A DNA stretch of 46,210 nt from Haematomicrobium sanguinis DSM 21259 (GCF_000688395.1 NZ_JIAG01000018.1:1-46210); one strand, 5' to 3'. Shown: positions 8,940-20,802, counted from the stretch's first letter. Numbers and translations: made by a program. The notes: generated by a model not told the origin, from the letters alone.

Positions 8940-9006
8940 TTCGCCGAGTTGCCACTTCTGACGCTTATGACACAACGATAAGCGTCAGAAGTGGCAACTC
9001 GGCGAA
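8940..9006. terminator. long perfect palindrome B (29-bp arms) after rho
   Basis: Arms 8940-8968 and 8978-9006 are exact reverse complements around the 9-base loop GACACAACG. It starts 15 bases past the rho stop. It would fold into a very stable hairpin without a U-run. Its sequence (CGCCG..TT...CTTCTG.ACG..AT pattern) resembles palindromes C and D near 42.2 and 43.4 kb, and its right arm resembles the half copy at 101-128. Confidence 0.75.
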
Positions 9007-9021
9007 GGGGGTGGTGGGGTG

Positions 9022-10986
<1,965 letters not shown>

Positions 10987-11234
10987 GAAGGTTCCTTCCC
11001 CCTCGTCAGGCGATTCTTCATCTTGTTTGAGAATCGCGTGTGTTTACACGGCTCATGTGTTTCAGAAGCATGAACCGGGGTGTCAAACCCCATACTTTCC
11101 AAGTGCCTCACCCTGACTCGTCACAGTGCGCGGGCGCATGTCACTATCAAGGAAGTGAAGTCTTGAGTGCACGATTAATTGACGATCAGTTCTTCTTGCG
11201 GAGATTCCATCGGAAGGATTTGCGTCAACACGGA
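10987..11234. other. intergenic region between thrB and rho
   Basis: About 250 bases between the thrB stop and the rho start. The ribosome site GGAAGGA lies just upstream of the rho GTG. I find no long palindrome, RNA gene or convincing small ORF. It probably carries the rho promoter and perhaps a leader, since rho genes are often autoregulated, but no specific element can be recognised. Confidence 0.4.
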
Positions 11235-12173
11235 TTACCGTTTGTGCTCTATTAGTTTAGCACCTTGCTCGGCGATACCTAAGTCAAGGACACGCCAGCT
11301 GTCATCGGCTACCTCATCCACAACCTGACTCACCTGCTCCACTATTCCCGGCCCCTCCTCATGAGTGAGCACGAGGACCGTCGGGCCCGCACCGGAAATC
11401 ACGGCGGCAAGGTCAAGATCGCGCAGCTGCGTCATCAGTTCCAAAGAGTCATACAGAATTCCGGAGCGATACTCCTGGTGCAGGAAGTCCTCGGTCGCAT
11501 CCATGAGCAGCATCGGATTCGAATCCACGGCAAGCATCATGAGCGCCGTCCGCGCCGAATTGGCCACCGCATCCTCATGCGGCACGGTCTCGGGAATGAC
11601 CGCCCGCGCGGAGGCGGTGGACTGCGGAAAGCTCGGCACGCACACCACGGCGCGCAAGGTCTTGGCCACCGGCGCGATCGTGAACGAAGACATCTTCGGC
11701 GCCAGCGCCCAGGACACCGTCAGGCCGCCGCTGAGCGCCGCCGCGACATTGTCCGGGTGCCCCTCGATCGTGGTGGCAAAGGCAAAAATTTCCGGGATAC
11801 TCAGCCGCTCGTCTTCGGGGAGCAGCACAGAGGCAAGTACGACGGCGGCACTCACCGCAGCGGCCGAGGAACCTAATCCGCGCGCATGCGGGATGGAATT
11901 TTTGGCCTCCAGCGAGAGCGTTGGCGCGGCATATCCTCGGGTTGCGAGGATTTCGCCAATCAGGCGGATAATGAGGTGGTTTTGATCCAGGTCGACGGTG
12001 TCCGCGCCCTCGCCGGTGACCGTCACGGTCGCGTCGCCAGGTGCAACGGTTTCAACCCGCACCTCATCGCGCAACTCGAGGGCCAGGCCCAAAGAATCGA
12101 ACCCGGGACCGAGGTTAGCGGCGGAGGCAGGGACGGAGGCTCCAACGCGGATCCCTAATGGCAAATTTTTCAC
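11235..12173 (-). CDS. thrB: homoserine kinase
   Basis: GHMP-family kinase converting homoserine to O-phosphohomoserine with ATP, the fourth step from aspartate toward threonine. The 312-aa protein shows VPASAANLGPGFDSLGLAL at the N-terminus, the ATP-binding IPHARGLGSSAAA near 94-106, and VISGAGPTVLVL near the C-terminus. GTG 12173 lies 12 bases after the thrC stop. It is the last gene of the argS-lysA-hom-thrC-thrB block, so its supply of phosphohomoserine matches that of threonine synthase encoded just before it. Confidence 0.95.
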   Translation of the reverse strand: MKNLPLGIRVGASVPASAANLGPGFDSLGLALELRDEVRVETVAPGDATVTVTGEGADTVDLDQNHLIIRLIGEILATRGYAAPTLSLEAKNSIPHARGLGSSAAAVSAAVVLASVLLPEDERLSIPEIFAFATTIEGHPDNVAAALSGGLTVSWALAPKMSSFTIAPVAKTLRAVVCVPSFPQSTASARAVIPETVPHEDAVANSARTALMMLAVDSNPMLLMDATEDFLHQEYRSGILYDSLELMTQLRDLDLAAVISGAGPTVLVLTHEEGPGIVEQVSQVVDEVADDSWRVLDLGIAEQGAKLIEHKR

Positions 12174-12185
12174 GAAGTACCCCCG

Positions 12186-13289
12186 CTAATCCTCAAGGCC
12201 GAGCGCCCGGGCGACGGACACGACGTCGTACTCCACCTTGGTGGGGTGCACTTCGGTGCCATCCGCGTTTTTCAACGCCCACTGCGGGTCCTTGAGCCCA
12301 TGCCCGGTGACGGTGATCACGATCGTGGCCCCGGTGGGCGCCTGACCCGCCGCGTACTTTTTCAGCAGACCGGCGACCCCGGCGGCGGAGGCGGGCTCCA
12401 CGAAAACCCCTTCTCGGGAAGACAGCCAGCGGTGCGCGTCCAGGATTTCTTCATCGGTGACCGCCTCGATCACCCCGCCGGACGCGTCGCGTGCGTTTTC
12501 CGCCCCCTCCCAGGAGGCGGGATTGCCGATCCGGATTGCGGTGGCCACCGTCTCGGGCTCGGTGATCGGGTGACCGTCCACAATCGGCGCGGCGCCGGCG
12601 GCCTGGAAGCCCCACATGATCGGGGTTTTCGTGGCGACCGGTTCAAGTTCCTCGCCCGCATCATTGACGTAGGGCGCGGCGTACTCTTGGTAGCCCTTCC
12701 AATACGCGGTGATATTGCCCGCGTTGCCGACGGGCAACAGGTGGTAGTCCGGAGCATCGCCGAGGGCGTCCACCACCTCAAAGGCACCGGTTTTCTGCCC
12801 CTCGATGCGATATGGGTTGACCGAATTGACCAGGAACACCGGGTAGGACTCGGCGAGTTTGCGTGCCACGTCGAGGCAGGCATCGAAGTTGCCGTGGACC
12901 TGCAGCAGGTCCGCCCCGTGCGCAATTGCTTGGGAGAGTTTCCCGAGCGCGATCTTGCCATCGGGAACCAGCACCGCACACTTCAAGCCGGCACTTGTCG
13001 CGTAGGCGGCGGCCGACGCCGAGGTGTTTCCGGTTGACGCGCACACGACCGCCTGGGCGCCCTCGGCGAGCGCCGCGGTCATCGCCATGGTCATGCCGCG
13101 GTCTTTGAACGAGCCGGTGGGGTTCATGCCCTCGACCTTTAAGTACACGGTGTTTCCGGTGTATTCGGAGAGCGCCTTGGCGTGCACGAGCGGTGTGCCG
13201 CCCTCGCCGAGGGTAATGACCTCGGTGTCCTCCTGCACGGGAAGTCGGTCGCGGTATTCGTTGATGACGCCTCGCCATTGGTGGGCCAC
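12186..13289 (-). CDS. thrC: threonine synthase
   Basis: PLP enzyme that converts O-phosphohomoserine to threonine and phosphate. The 367-aa size matches the short class of threonine synthases (Bacillus type). The PLP lysine lies in [11 protein letters not shown] (about residues 56-66), and the phosphate-binding glycine loop is [16 protein letters not shown] 13289 is preceded by AGGAG at 7-8 bases. It begins one base after the hom stop, so the two genes are translationally coupled. Confidence 0.96.
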   Translation of the reverse strand: MAHQWRGVINEYRDRLPVQEDTEVITLGEGGTPLVHAKALSEYTGNTVYLKVEGMNPTGSFKDRGMTMAMTAALAEGAQAVVCASTGNTSASAAAYATSAGLKCAVLVPDGKIALGKLSQAIAHGADLLQVHGNFDACLDVARKLAESYPVFLVNSVNPYRIEGQKTGAFEVVDALGDAPDYHLLPVGNAGNITAYWKGYQEYAAPYVNDAGEELEPVATKTPIMWGFQAAGAAPIVDGHPITEPETVATAIRIGNPASWEGAENARDASGGVIEAVTDEEILDAHRWLSSREGVFVEPASAAGVAGLLKKYAAGQAPTGATIVITVTGHGLKDPQWALKNADGTEVHPTKVEYDVVSVARALGLED

Positions 13290-13290
13290 G

Positions 13291-14598
13291 CTAGGCTCCT
13301 TCTACTCTCAACACGCTCGTCACCTCGGCGACGGCGTTCACGTTCTTCAGTGCGGCCACCGTGGCGGCGAGGTTCGCTTCACTCGCACGGTGCGTGACAA
13401 CGCGCAGGTGCGCGCTGGGGTTGCCGTTCGCGTCCTGGGCGTCGATGTTTTGTCGGATGGTCTCGATGGAGACACCGTTATCGGCAAAAATGCGGGAAAT
13501 TTCGGCGAGCACGCCGGGCTCATCGCGCACATCCATGGCAATGCTGAAACTCGCTTGCGCCTTGTCCAGGGGCAGAATCGGCAAGCGCAGCGGCGTGATC
13601 TCGGTAATCGCCGGTCCCCCGGTTGCCCGGCGCCACGCCGCGGAAACAAGGTCCCCCATGACGGCGGAGGCAGTCGGGTTGCCGCCGGCGCCCGCACCGT
13701 AAAACATGAGTTCGCCTGCGTTTTCGGCCTCGATGAAGATCGCGTTGAATCCGCCGTGTACCCCGGCCAGCGGGTGCTCGCGCGGCACGAGCACCGGGTG
13801 GACCCGTACGCTCACCCCGGTTTCCTCCGCGTCCAAAAGCTCTGCGACGGCCAACAGTTTAATGACGTAGCCGTCCTCGGCGGCGGCCTTCATGTCTGCC
13901 GCGGTTACCGCGGAAATGCCCTCGGTGTACACATCGGATTTGCGCAATTGGGTGTGGAACGCCATGGAGGCAAGAATGGCGGCCTTTGCCGCCGCATCGT
14001 GACCGTCGACGTCCAGAGAGGGATCGGCCTCGAGGTACCCGAGCGCCGCCGCCTCATCAAACACCTCCTGGTAGCTGGCACCGGTGGTGTCCATTTTGTC
14101 CAGCATGTAGTTGGTGGTGCCGTTGACGATGCCGAGGATCCGGGTGATGCGATCCCCGGACAGCGAGTCCTGGATCGGCCGGATGATGGGGATGGCCCCG
14201 GCAACGGCGGCCTCAAAGGAAATGTGCGCGCCGGATTCGTTAGCCAGCGCATACAGCTCAGGCCCATATTCGGCCAGTAGCGCCTTATTGCCGGTAACCA
14301 CGCTCTTGCCCGCTTCCAAAGCGCGGCGCACCAGCGTGTAGGCGGGTTCGATCCCGCCCATCAGTTCCACGACAATGTCGGCTCGATCGATAATGCTGTC
14401 GGCGTCGGTGGTCAGTAGCTCGCGCGGGAGTTCGGTGTCGCGCGGCGCGTCGATATCCCGGACCGCGATTCCGACCAGTTCCATCGGCACACCGATGCGC
14501 TCGGTGAAGCTTTCGGCGTCCTCGGCCATAATCCGGGCGACTTGGCTTCCCACGGTCCCGGCGCCCAAGAGCGCCACGCTGATCGACTCGATGCTCAT
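13291..14598 (-). CDS. hom: homoserine dehydrogenase with ACT domain
   Basis: Reduces aspartate semialdehyde to homoserine with NAD(P)H at the branch point to threonine and methionine. The 435-aa protein starts with the Rossmann motif [12 protein letters not shown]. Its catalytic domain includes [14 protein letters not shown] and [18 protein letters not shown]-terminal ACT domain (about 350-430, [16 protein letters not shown]) would give feedback control by threonine. ATG 14598 overlaps the lysA stop by four bases (ATGA), the mark of translational coupling. Confidence 0.96.
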   Translation of the reverse strand: MSIESISVALLGAGTVGSQVARIMAEDAESFTERIGVPMELVGIAVRDIDAPRDTELPRELLTTDADSIIDRADIVVELMGGIEPAYTLVRRALEAGKSVVTGNKALLAEYGPELYALANESGAHISFEAAVAGAIPIIRPIQDSLSGDRITRILGIVNGTTNYMLDKMDTTGASYQEVFDEAAALGYLEADPSLDVDGHDAAAKAAILASMAFHTQLRKSDVYTEGISAVTAADMKAAAEDGYVIKLLAVAELLDAEETGVSVRVHPVLVPREHPLAGVHGGFNAIFIEAENAGELMFYGAGAGGNPTASAVMGDLVSAAWRRATGGPAITEITPLRLPILPLDKAQASFSIAMDVRDEPGVLAEISRIFADNGVSIETIRQNIDAQDANGNPSAHLRVVTHRASEANLAATVAALKNVNAVAEVTSVLRVEGA

Positions 14599-16028
14599 TC
14601 ACTCCCCATCTCATTCGCTCCCACGTCGCGGCGCAGGAGATCGTCCTCGTTTTCGCCCCGCACAATCAACCGCGAGGCGCCATCCTTGAGCGCCACGACC
14701 GGCGGCCGCCCCAAATAGTTGTAGTTGCTGGAAAGCGCCCAACAGTACGCCCCGGTACCCGGGACAGCAATTAAGTCGCCGCGCCCCGCGTCCGCCGGCA
14801 AGTACGCCGAGCGCACCACAATGTCGCCGGATTCGCAGTGCTTTCCCGCCACCCGGGTGAGGATCGGTTCTGCACCCGATGCGCGCGAGGCGAGCACAGC
14901 GGAGTAGTCCGCGTCGTAAAGCACCGGGCGCGGGTTATCGCTCATCCCGCCGTCCACGGAAAGGTAACGGCGCGTGGCGGTACCGCCTGCAACGTCCACC
15001 TCTACGTCTTTTCTGACACCCGCCGTGTACAGGGTGAAGGTGCTCGGTCCGGCAATCGCGCGTCCGGGCTCAATGGAAATGCGCGGCACCTCAAGTTGCG
15101 CTTCGGCGCACCGTTGGCGCACGACGGCGGCAATCGCCTGGGCGATTTCGGCCACTTTTCGCGGGGTGTCCTCGGGCGTATACGCAATACCGTATCCACC
15201 GCCGAGGTCGAGTTCGGGGAGTTGGACTCGGTGCCGGTGAGCGATATCGGCGAGGAAATCGATTAACCGCACGGCGGCCATTTCAAAGCCCTCGGGGTCA
15301 AATATTTGCGAGCCGATATGCGCGTGTACACCCCAAAGATTGATCGCGTCGGAGCCAAGCGCAATGTCGACGGCCCGCATTGCTTCGGAAACGTCCTGGT
15401 CCTCAGCGAGCATGGAGAGGCCGAACTTTTGGTCCTCGTGCGCCGTGGCAATGTATTCGTGAGTGTGCGCATGCACGCCGGGCTTGAGCCGTAGCAGTAC
15501 GTTGGCGACGGTTCCACGCGCGCCTGCGAGCGCCGCAAGATGCTCTAACTCATCGATGCTGTCCACCACAATACGGCCGAGGTTTACCTCGAGGGCGCGG
15601 TTCAGTTCGGCGTCGCTCTTATTATTGCCGTGCAATCCGATGTGCGCCGGGTCAACTCCGGCACGCAACGCGACCAGCAGTTCCCCGCCCGAACAGGTGT
15701 CGATTCGCAACCCTTCTTCACTCATCCAGGAGGCGACGGCCAGGCTCAAGAACGCTTTGCCGGCGTAATACACGTCGGCTCCGCCCTCTGCCGCAAAAGC
15801 CTCATTGAATGCGTCGCGGAAGGCGCGGGCGCGAGAGCGAAAGTCGGTCTCCGACATCACAAATACCGGTGTTCCATAGCGTGCGGCAAGTTCGCGCACG
15901 CCCACGCCGTCCAGGGCCAGTTCCCCGGATTCCAGGCGGGAAACGCCCTGCGCCCACAATGCAGGGTTAAGCTCGTTGGCGTCGTTCGGGTAATTCAGCC
16001 AGGCCGGGGCCAGCGGTGAAGCAGCCAC
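14595..16028 (-). CDS. lysA: diaminopimelate decarboxylase
   Basis: PLP enzyme catalysing the last step of lysine synthesis from meso-diaminopimelate, which in this group is also a possible peptidoglycan precursor. The 477-aa protein has the fold III PLP lysine in YYAGKAF (about 87-93), HAHIGSQIFDPE, the phosphate-binding DLGGGYGIAY loop, EPGRAI, and SGDIVVRSAYLP containing the substrate-site region. The GTG start at 16028 lies six bases from the argS stop. The argS-lysA pairing is a well-known actinobacterial operon, controlled in corynebacteria by arginine and lysine; no such operator is recognised here. Confidence 0.96.
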   Translation of the reverse strand: MAASPLAPAWLNYPNDANELNPALWAQGVSRLESGELALDGVGVRELAARYGTPVFVMSETDFRSRARAFRDAFNEAFAAEGGADVYYAGKAFLSLAVASWMSEEGLRIDTCSGGELLVALRAGVDPAHIGLHGNNKSDAELNRALEVNLGRIVVDSIDELEHLAALAGARGTVANVLLRLKPGVHAHTHEYIATAHEDQKFGLSMLAEDQDVSEAMRAVDIALGSDAINLWGVHAHIGSQIFDPEGFEMAAVRLIDFLADIAHRHRVQLPELDLGGGYGIAYTPEDTPRKVAEIAQAIAAVVRQRCAEAQLEVPRISIEPGRAIAGPSTFTLYTAGVRKDVEVDVAGGTATRRYLSVDGGMSDNPRPVLYDADYSAVLASRASGAEPILTRVAGKHCESGDIVVRSAYLPADAGRGDLIAVPGTGAYCWALSSNYNYLGRPPVVALKDGASRLIVRGENEDDLLRRDVGANEMGSE

Positions 16029-16034
16029 AGCGGG

Positions 16035-17693
16035 TTACATTCTCTCCGGCGCGCTGACGCCCAAGAGCTCGAGTCCGTTTGCCAGGACCTGCCCGGTGGC
16101 GTCGTTGAGCCACAAACGGGTCCGGTTGTCGGTGGTGACCTCATCCCCTGCCAACGGGGTCACGCGGCGCGCGTCATACCACTTGTGGTACGCCGACGCG
16201 ATCGTTTCCAAGTGGCGGGCGACCCGGTGCGGCTCGCGGAATCCGGCGGCCTGGGCCAGCACGCTCGGGTAGGCGCCCAGTGCGGCCAGGAGTGCGTTCT
16301 CGGTGGGGTGATCCAGCAGACTGGCGTCGAATTCGGAGCGGTCCACACCGGCGGCCTCCGCGTTCCGATCCACAGCCTTAGTGCGGGCGTGCGCGTACTG
16401 GACGTAGAACACCGGATTCTCGTTGCTCGCTTTGGAGAGCAAATCCAGGTCGATATCGATATTGGAGTCCGCCGAATAGCGGGCCAGAGCGTAGCGGGAC
16501 GCGTCCACGCCGATCGCGTCGACAAGATCTTCCAACGTCACAATGGTCCCGTTGCGCTTGGACATCCGCACCGGCTTGCCCTCCCGCACCAGGTTCACCA
16601 TCTGCCCAATGATGACCTCGGCGCTGGCCGGGTCATAGCCGAGCGCCGCCGCCGCGGCTTTGAGCCGCGCGACGTACCCGTGGTGGTCCGCCCCGAGCAA
16701 GTAGATCGCCGTGCTGAATCCGCGGTCCATCTTGTTCTTGAAGTACGCGATGTCTCCGGCAATGTAGGCGGCGTTGCCATCGGATTTAATGACCACGCGG
16801 TCCTTGTCATCCCCGTAATCGGTGGACTTCAACCACCAGGCACCGTCCTCGTAAAAGAGCGCTCCGGAGGTCTTCAAGCCCTCCAAAAGGGTCTCCACCG
16901 AGCCGTCGCGATGCACCGAATCTTCATGGAAATAGACATCGAAATCGACCCGGAAATTGTGTAGCGACTCCTTAATCTCATCAAACATAAGATTGACGCC
17001 GTGCTCGCGGAACGCCTCCTGCAAAGCCTCGCCCTCGAGCTCTGAAACCTCCGGGTGCTCGGACAGGACCGCGTCCTTGATTTCGGCAATGTACGCTCCG
17101 CCGTACCCGTCCTCGGGTGCGCTCTCGCCGCGATATGCGGCCACCAGCGACCGCGCGAATCGGTCGATCTGCGCGCCATGATCATTGAAGTAGTACTCGC
17201 GCGTGACATTCGCCCCTTGCGATTGGAAGATCCGGGCTAGCGAGTCGCCGACGGCCGCCCACCGGGTGCCGCCCAAGTGGATCGGACCGGTCGGGTTCGC
17301 AGACACAAATTCGAGGTTGACGTTCTGCCCGGACATTCCCTCGCTTGCGCCGAACGCTGCCCCGGCGTCCACAATCGTTTTCGCAAGCGTCCCGGCCGCG
17401 GCAGCGTCCAAGGTGATGTTCAAAAAACCCGGACCGGCGATCTCCACGGAGGCAACGCCGTCGTTCTTTTCGAAAAGGGGAGCCAGAATTTCGGCGACCG
17501 CGCGCGGGGCCATCCCGGCGGGCTTTGCCAATTGCATCGCGACGTTGGTGGCCCAGTCCCCGTGCTCGCGGTTTTTGGGCCGCTCGATACGAACCTCGCG
17601 CGCCAGCACCTCATCGGGGATCGTCAGGGCGCCGGTTGCGGCGGCGTCCCGGAGGGTTTGGGTCAGCGTTGCGGAGAGTTCTTCAGGAGTCAC
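16035..17693 (-). CDS. argS: arginyl-tRNA synthetase
   Basis: Class Ia synthetase charging tRNA-Arg. The 552-aa length is normal. The HIGH-equivalent motif is in [15 protein letters not shown] and the KMSKS-equivalent is in RMSKRNGT. An N-terminal Arg-tRNA-synthetase-specific additional domain covers about 1-100, and the C-terminal DALR anticodon-binding domain covers about 430-552. GTG start at 17693. It is the first gene of the lysA-hom-thrC-thrB block, so the promoter for the operon should lie in the 140 bases shared with the divergent flavin-lipoprotein gene. Confidence 0.97.
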   Translation of the reverse strand: MTPEELSATLTQTLRDAAATGALTIPDEVLAREVRIERPKNREHGDWATNVAMQLAKPAGMAPRAVAEILAPLFEKNDGVASVEIAGPGFLNITLDAAAAGTLAKTIVDAGAAFGASEGMSGQNVNLEFVSANPTGPIHLGGTRWAAVGDSLARIFQSQGANVTREYYFNDHGAQIDRFARSLVAAYRGESAPEDGYGGAYIAEIKDAVLSEHPEVSELEGEALQEAFREHGVNLMFDEIKESLHNFRVDFDVYFHEDSVHRDGSVETLLEGLKTSGALFYEDGAWWLKSTDYGDDKDRVVIKSDGNAAYIAGDIAYFKNKMDRGFSTAIYLLGADHHGYVARLKAAAAALGYDPASAEVIIGQMVNLVREGKPVRMSKRNGTIVTLEDLVDAIGVDASRYALARYSADSNIDIDLDLLSKASNENPVFYVQYAHARTKAVDRNAEAAGVDRSEFDASLLDHPTENALLAALGAYPSVLAQAAGFREPHRVARHLETIASAYHKWYDARRVTPLAGDEVTTDNRTRLWLNDATGQVLANGLELLGVSAPERM

Positions 17694-17833
17694 CCGTCAA
17701 GCATACCGACGGCGGGCGCTCAACTCATGTTCAGTGACGCCGTGCATCATGGGCGGGTGGTGAACCGCGTGGGCGGCCGGTTCGTCATACCCTAGTGAAC
17801 GAGAAAACGCCCTTCATGAAATCGAGGTTTGCC

Positions 17834-18322
17834 ATGCAAAAACTGCCCAAATCCGTCACGATCGCCGGTTCCCTCTCCGCGCTCTCGATCGCAGTGCTCA
17901 CCGGTTGCGCCTCGCAGCCGAGCACGCTGACGAGCCCCGGACCGCAAACCGCTGCCCCATCCAGCGCGCCCAGCGAGGCGACCGGGAGCGGCGCGGCCAG
18001 CCCCGATTCCACCGCGGCCAGCGGCGAATACAAGGACGGCTCCTACTCGGCCGACGGCACCTACCAGTCCCCCAACGGCACCGAGAAAATCGGTGTGAGC
18101 TTGACCCTCGCGGACGGCGTCATCGAAAGCCTGGATTTGACCAGCTACCCGAGCAACCCGAACACCCGTAATTTTCAGGGGCAGTTCATTGGCGGCGTGA
18201 ATGACCTGGTCGTCGGCAAGAGCATCGACGAGGTGTCGGTGGACAAGGTTGCCGGATCCTCGCTGACCAGCGGCGGCTTCATGGACGCGCTGGAGCAAAT
18301 CAAGGCGGAAGCTGCGGGCTAA
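17834..18322 (+). CDS. FMN-binding domain lipoprotein
   Basis: Predicted extracytoplasmic flavin carrier of 162 aa. I choose ATG 17834 because GAGG lies six bases upstream and the start gives a compact lipoprotein signal ending in LTGC (lipidated Cys25); an in-frame GTG at 17795 would give a poor N-terminus. A Ser/Ala/Pro/Thr-rich linker (30-65) leads into an FMN_bind domain. Near its end VDKVAGSSLTS (136-146) corresponds to the ApbE flavinylation motif S-G-A-T/S-x-T-S, with Ala for the first Ser and Ser142/143 near the modified position. The next gene encodes the matching ApbE transferase, two bases away. FMN would be covalently attached outside the membrane. Confidence 0.85.
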   Translation: MQKLPKSVTIAGSLSALSIAVLTGCASQPSTLTSPGPQTAAPSSAPSEATGSGAASPDSTAASGEYKDGSYSADGTYQSPNGTEKIGVSLTLADGVIESLDLTSYPSNPNTRNFQGQFIGGVNDLVVGKSIDEVSVDKVAGSSLTSGGFMDALEQIKAEAAG

Positions 18323-18324
18323 GG

Positions 18325-19197
18325 GTGTCTGAACGCCGTCTCCCCGCCGAGTTGTGGGAGTTTGAGGCGATTGGAGTGCCGTGGGCGATTTCCACGTTCG
18401 CGCCGTTGACCGCTGCTGTGCGGGGCGCGGTGGCGGAGGCGATTGCGAACTACGACCTCACCTATTCGCGTTTCCGCGCGGATTCGGTGGTTTCCGGGCT
18501 TGCCGCTCGCGGCGGGGCGGCGCATCTTCCGGATTCGGCTCGTGACCTCGAGCGAACCTATACGTGGCTCGATCGGGTGAGTTCCGGGGCCATCTCACCG
18601 TGGGTGGGCGCAAGCCTTGCGCGCTTGGGGTACGACGGCGCCTACCGCCTTTCACCCGCGGGCGCGCCTATGCCCGCGCCCGCCTGGGATTCCGGGTGGT
18701 GGAGCGGACGCGACGTGCAGGTTCCCCGGGGTGTGATGCTGGATGTCGGGGCCGCCGGCAAGGGACAGCTTGTGGACTTGGTCACATCGGTGTTGGGTGA
18801 GCACGGCGTCGAGGAATGTGTCGTCGACGCGAGCGGAGACCTCAGGGTGCGCGGTGACTTTGCGCTCCGGGTTGGTATGGAACACCCCTACGATCCGGCG
18901 CGCGTGATTGGCGTGGTGGAGCTTCGCGATCTTGCCCTTGCGGCCTCGGCAAGCAACCGCCGCGCCTGGGGAGACGGACTGCATCATATTATTGATGCGC
19001 GCACCGGAGCTCCGGTGCATACGGTCGTGGCTTCGTGGGCCGTCGCGCCGACCTGCCTGGTGGCAGATGCCGCAGCGTCCGCCCTATTTTTTGCCCCGGC
19101 GGACGCGGTGGAAGCCGAATGCGGCGCCAAAGGCTTGCGTGTTCTCAGCGATGGGAAGAGCGAGGGATCGAGGGAAATGGTGAGGGCACTGGTGTGA
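18325..19197 (+). CDS. apbE: FAD:protein FMN transferase (ApbE)
   Basis: Transfers FMN from FAD to a Thr or Ser of an FMN_bind protein, here most likely the lipoprotein encoded immediately upstream. The 290-aa protein shows the family core: LDVGAAGKGQLVD at 139-151, DASGDLRVRG at 168-177, HHIIDARTG at 220-228 and the metal-site Asp248 in LVADAAAS. I see no signal peptide or lipobox, so either the reaction happens before export or the enzyme leaves by another route. Many ApbE proteins are secreted, so this is worth noting. The stop TGA overlaps the GTG start of the next gene, giving a tight three-gene operon. Confidence 0.9.
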   Translation: MSERRLPAELWEFEAIGVPWAISTFAPLTAAVRGAVAEAIANYDLTYSRFRADSVVSGLAARGGAAHLPDSARDLERTYTWLDRVSSGAISPWVGASLARLGYDGAYRLSPAGAPMPAPAWDSGWWSGRDVQVPRGVMLDVGAAGKGQLVDLVTSVLGEHGVEECVVDASGDLRVRGDFALRVGMEHPYDPARVIGVVELRDLALAASASNRRAWGDGLHHIIDARTGAPVHTVVASWAVAPTCLVADAAASALFFAPADAVEAECGAKGLRVLSDGKSEGSREMVRALV

Positions 19198-20801
19198 AGA
19201 TCGTGACGCAATCCAAAAACTGGTTAGACCACCAGTTGGGCCGGGTGTCGATGTATCGGCTGGTGGTGATTGTGCTGGCGGTGATTGCTCTCGCCGGGAC
19301 GCTCCTGAGCCTTGGCGGGACGATGCCTTTTACCGTGGTGGACGCGCTCGTCACCCTGCCGGTGCTCGTCATTGTGGTGTGCGGTGTCAGCTGGGTGCTG
19401 GGCTGGGCCGTTGGGGTTGGTGCGCACGTGGACTCCTCGTTGGTGACCGCGCTGCTGTTGTTTTTGATCTTTTGGCCGAGTGCCGAACCCAGCGCCTTGC
19501 TGTCCCTAGTGTTCGCGGCGGTTCTGGCGGCTCTTTCCAAGTTCCTGGTGACCTGGCGTGGACGGCATATTTTCAATCCTGCCGCGTTCGGCGCCGTGGT
19601 GGTGGGCTTGGTTTCCCCGCTGTTGCCGTTCATGTTCCCGAATGTGGCGACCTGGTGGGTCGCCACCGGCGCGCTCTTCCCTCTGGTGTTGATTGCGGCG
19701 GCGCTCGTGATTTATCGGACGAACCGGTGGGCGCTGTTTTCTGTCTATGTGGGCGTGGCACTAGTCATTGTGGTTGTTCGGTTGGTCTCCGGGGGGAACG
19801 GCTTCCTTGATGCGCTGAGTACGGGCCTGCTGGCATACCCCATTGTTTTTGCGGCCGGGTTCATGGTGAGCGAGCCCTTGACCCTGCCCCCGCTCAAATG
19901 GCAACAAATGAGCGTGGCAGGGCTGATGGCGCTCGTCGCGTTTGTGCCGTTTCCGGCGAACCCGGTGATCACCAATACCCCCGAACTCGGCATTGTGGTT
20001 GGGAATCTGGTGGCCTTTGCCATGAACGCGCGCGGCGCGGTGAAGTTGCGCTATGTGGGCAGTGAGGACCGCGGTCATGAGGGCAAGTCCTTCATTTTTG
20101 AACCGTTACGCCCCCTGCCCTTCAAGGCGGGACAATTTGCCGAGCTACACGTGGCACACCGCGCAGACTCCCGCGGACCTCGGCGGGTGTTTTCGATCGC
20201 GTCGGCACCCGGCGAAGAAACGGTGCGATTCGGCATGCGCGTGGGCGCCCAGTCGAGTTCCTTCAAAAATTCGATGAACGCCCTGAGCGAGGGGACGCTC
20301 TTGCGTGCGGTGGGTGTCTGGGGAGACTTCCAATTGCCTCGCCAGGGGTCGCCCAAGGTTTTGCTTCTGGCTCGGGGCGTCGGAATCACGCCGTTCCTTT
20401 CCCACCTGTTGTGGCTCGCGCGAGAGGGGCGCGGACATGACGTGTTGCTCATCATGTTCGCCAACTATGCCGCCGACATTGAATGGTTGCGCGAAGTCGC
20501 CGAAGCGGACGCCGCATCGCCGCGCCCGGTGCGCGAGCAGGTGCGGGTGTACGGTCCGCCACGCGAGACGATGCCATCCTGGTTCCCGCAGGACTGGGTG
20601 TATGAAGTTTACGAGGAACCGCGAGGCGATGCCGATGCTGTCCCGTGGTTCGACGTCGACTCGTTGCGCGTAACGGTGCCAGACCTTGCCGCGCGGCGCA
20701 CTTACGTGTCCGGTTCACCGGACTTTGTGAACACGATGGCGCCCACCGCCCGGCGGGCCGGTGCAAAGCGAGTGCACCGCGACGAGTTCTTCGGCTACTA
20801 G
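19194..20801 (+). CDS. NqrB/RnfD-like membrane protein fused to ferredoxin-NAD(P) reductase domain
   Basis: A 535-aa fusion likely to move electrons from NAD(P)H through the membrane. Residues 1-270 hold about nine hydrophobic segments with the RnfD/NqrB signature RHIFNPAAFGAVVVG. Residues 285-535 form an FNR-type module with the FAD motif R-V-F-S (331-334) and the nucleotide motif GVGITP (395-400). GTG 19194 overlaps the apbE stop (GTGA) and is preceded by GAGGG at seven bases, which excludes longer upstream starts. Together with the FMN lipoprotein and ApbE it resembles the flavin-based electron-export modules described in Gram-positive bacteria. The final electron acceptor is unknown. Confidence 0.85.
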   Translation: MKIVTQSKNWLDHQLGRVSMYRLVVIVLAVIALAGTLLSLGGTMPFTVVDALVTLPVLVIVVCGVSWVLGWAVGVGAHVDSSLVTALLLFLIFWPSAEPSALLSLVFAAVLAALSKFLVTWRGRHIFNPAAFGAVVVGLVSPLLPFMFPNVATWWVATGALFPLVLIAAALVIYRTNRWALFSVYVGVALVIVVVRLVSGGNGFLDALSTGLLAYPIVFAAGFMVSEPLTLPPLKWQQMSVAGLMALVAFVPFPANPVITNTPELGIVVGNLVAFAMNARGAVKLRYVGSEDRGHEGKSFIFEPLRPLPFKAGQFAELHVAHRADSRGPRRVFSIASAPGEETVRFGMRVGAQSSSFKNSMNALSEGTLLRAVGVWGDFQLPRQGSPKVLLLARGVGITPFLSHLLWLAREGRGHDVLLIMFANYAADIEWLREVAEADAASPRPVREQVRVYGPPRETMPSWFPQDWVYEVYEEPRGDADAVPWFDVDSLRVTVPDLAARRTYVSGSPDFVNTMAPTARRAGAKRVHRDEFFGY

Positions 20802-20802
20802 C

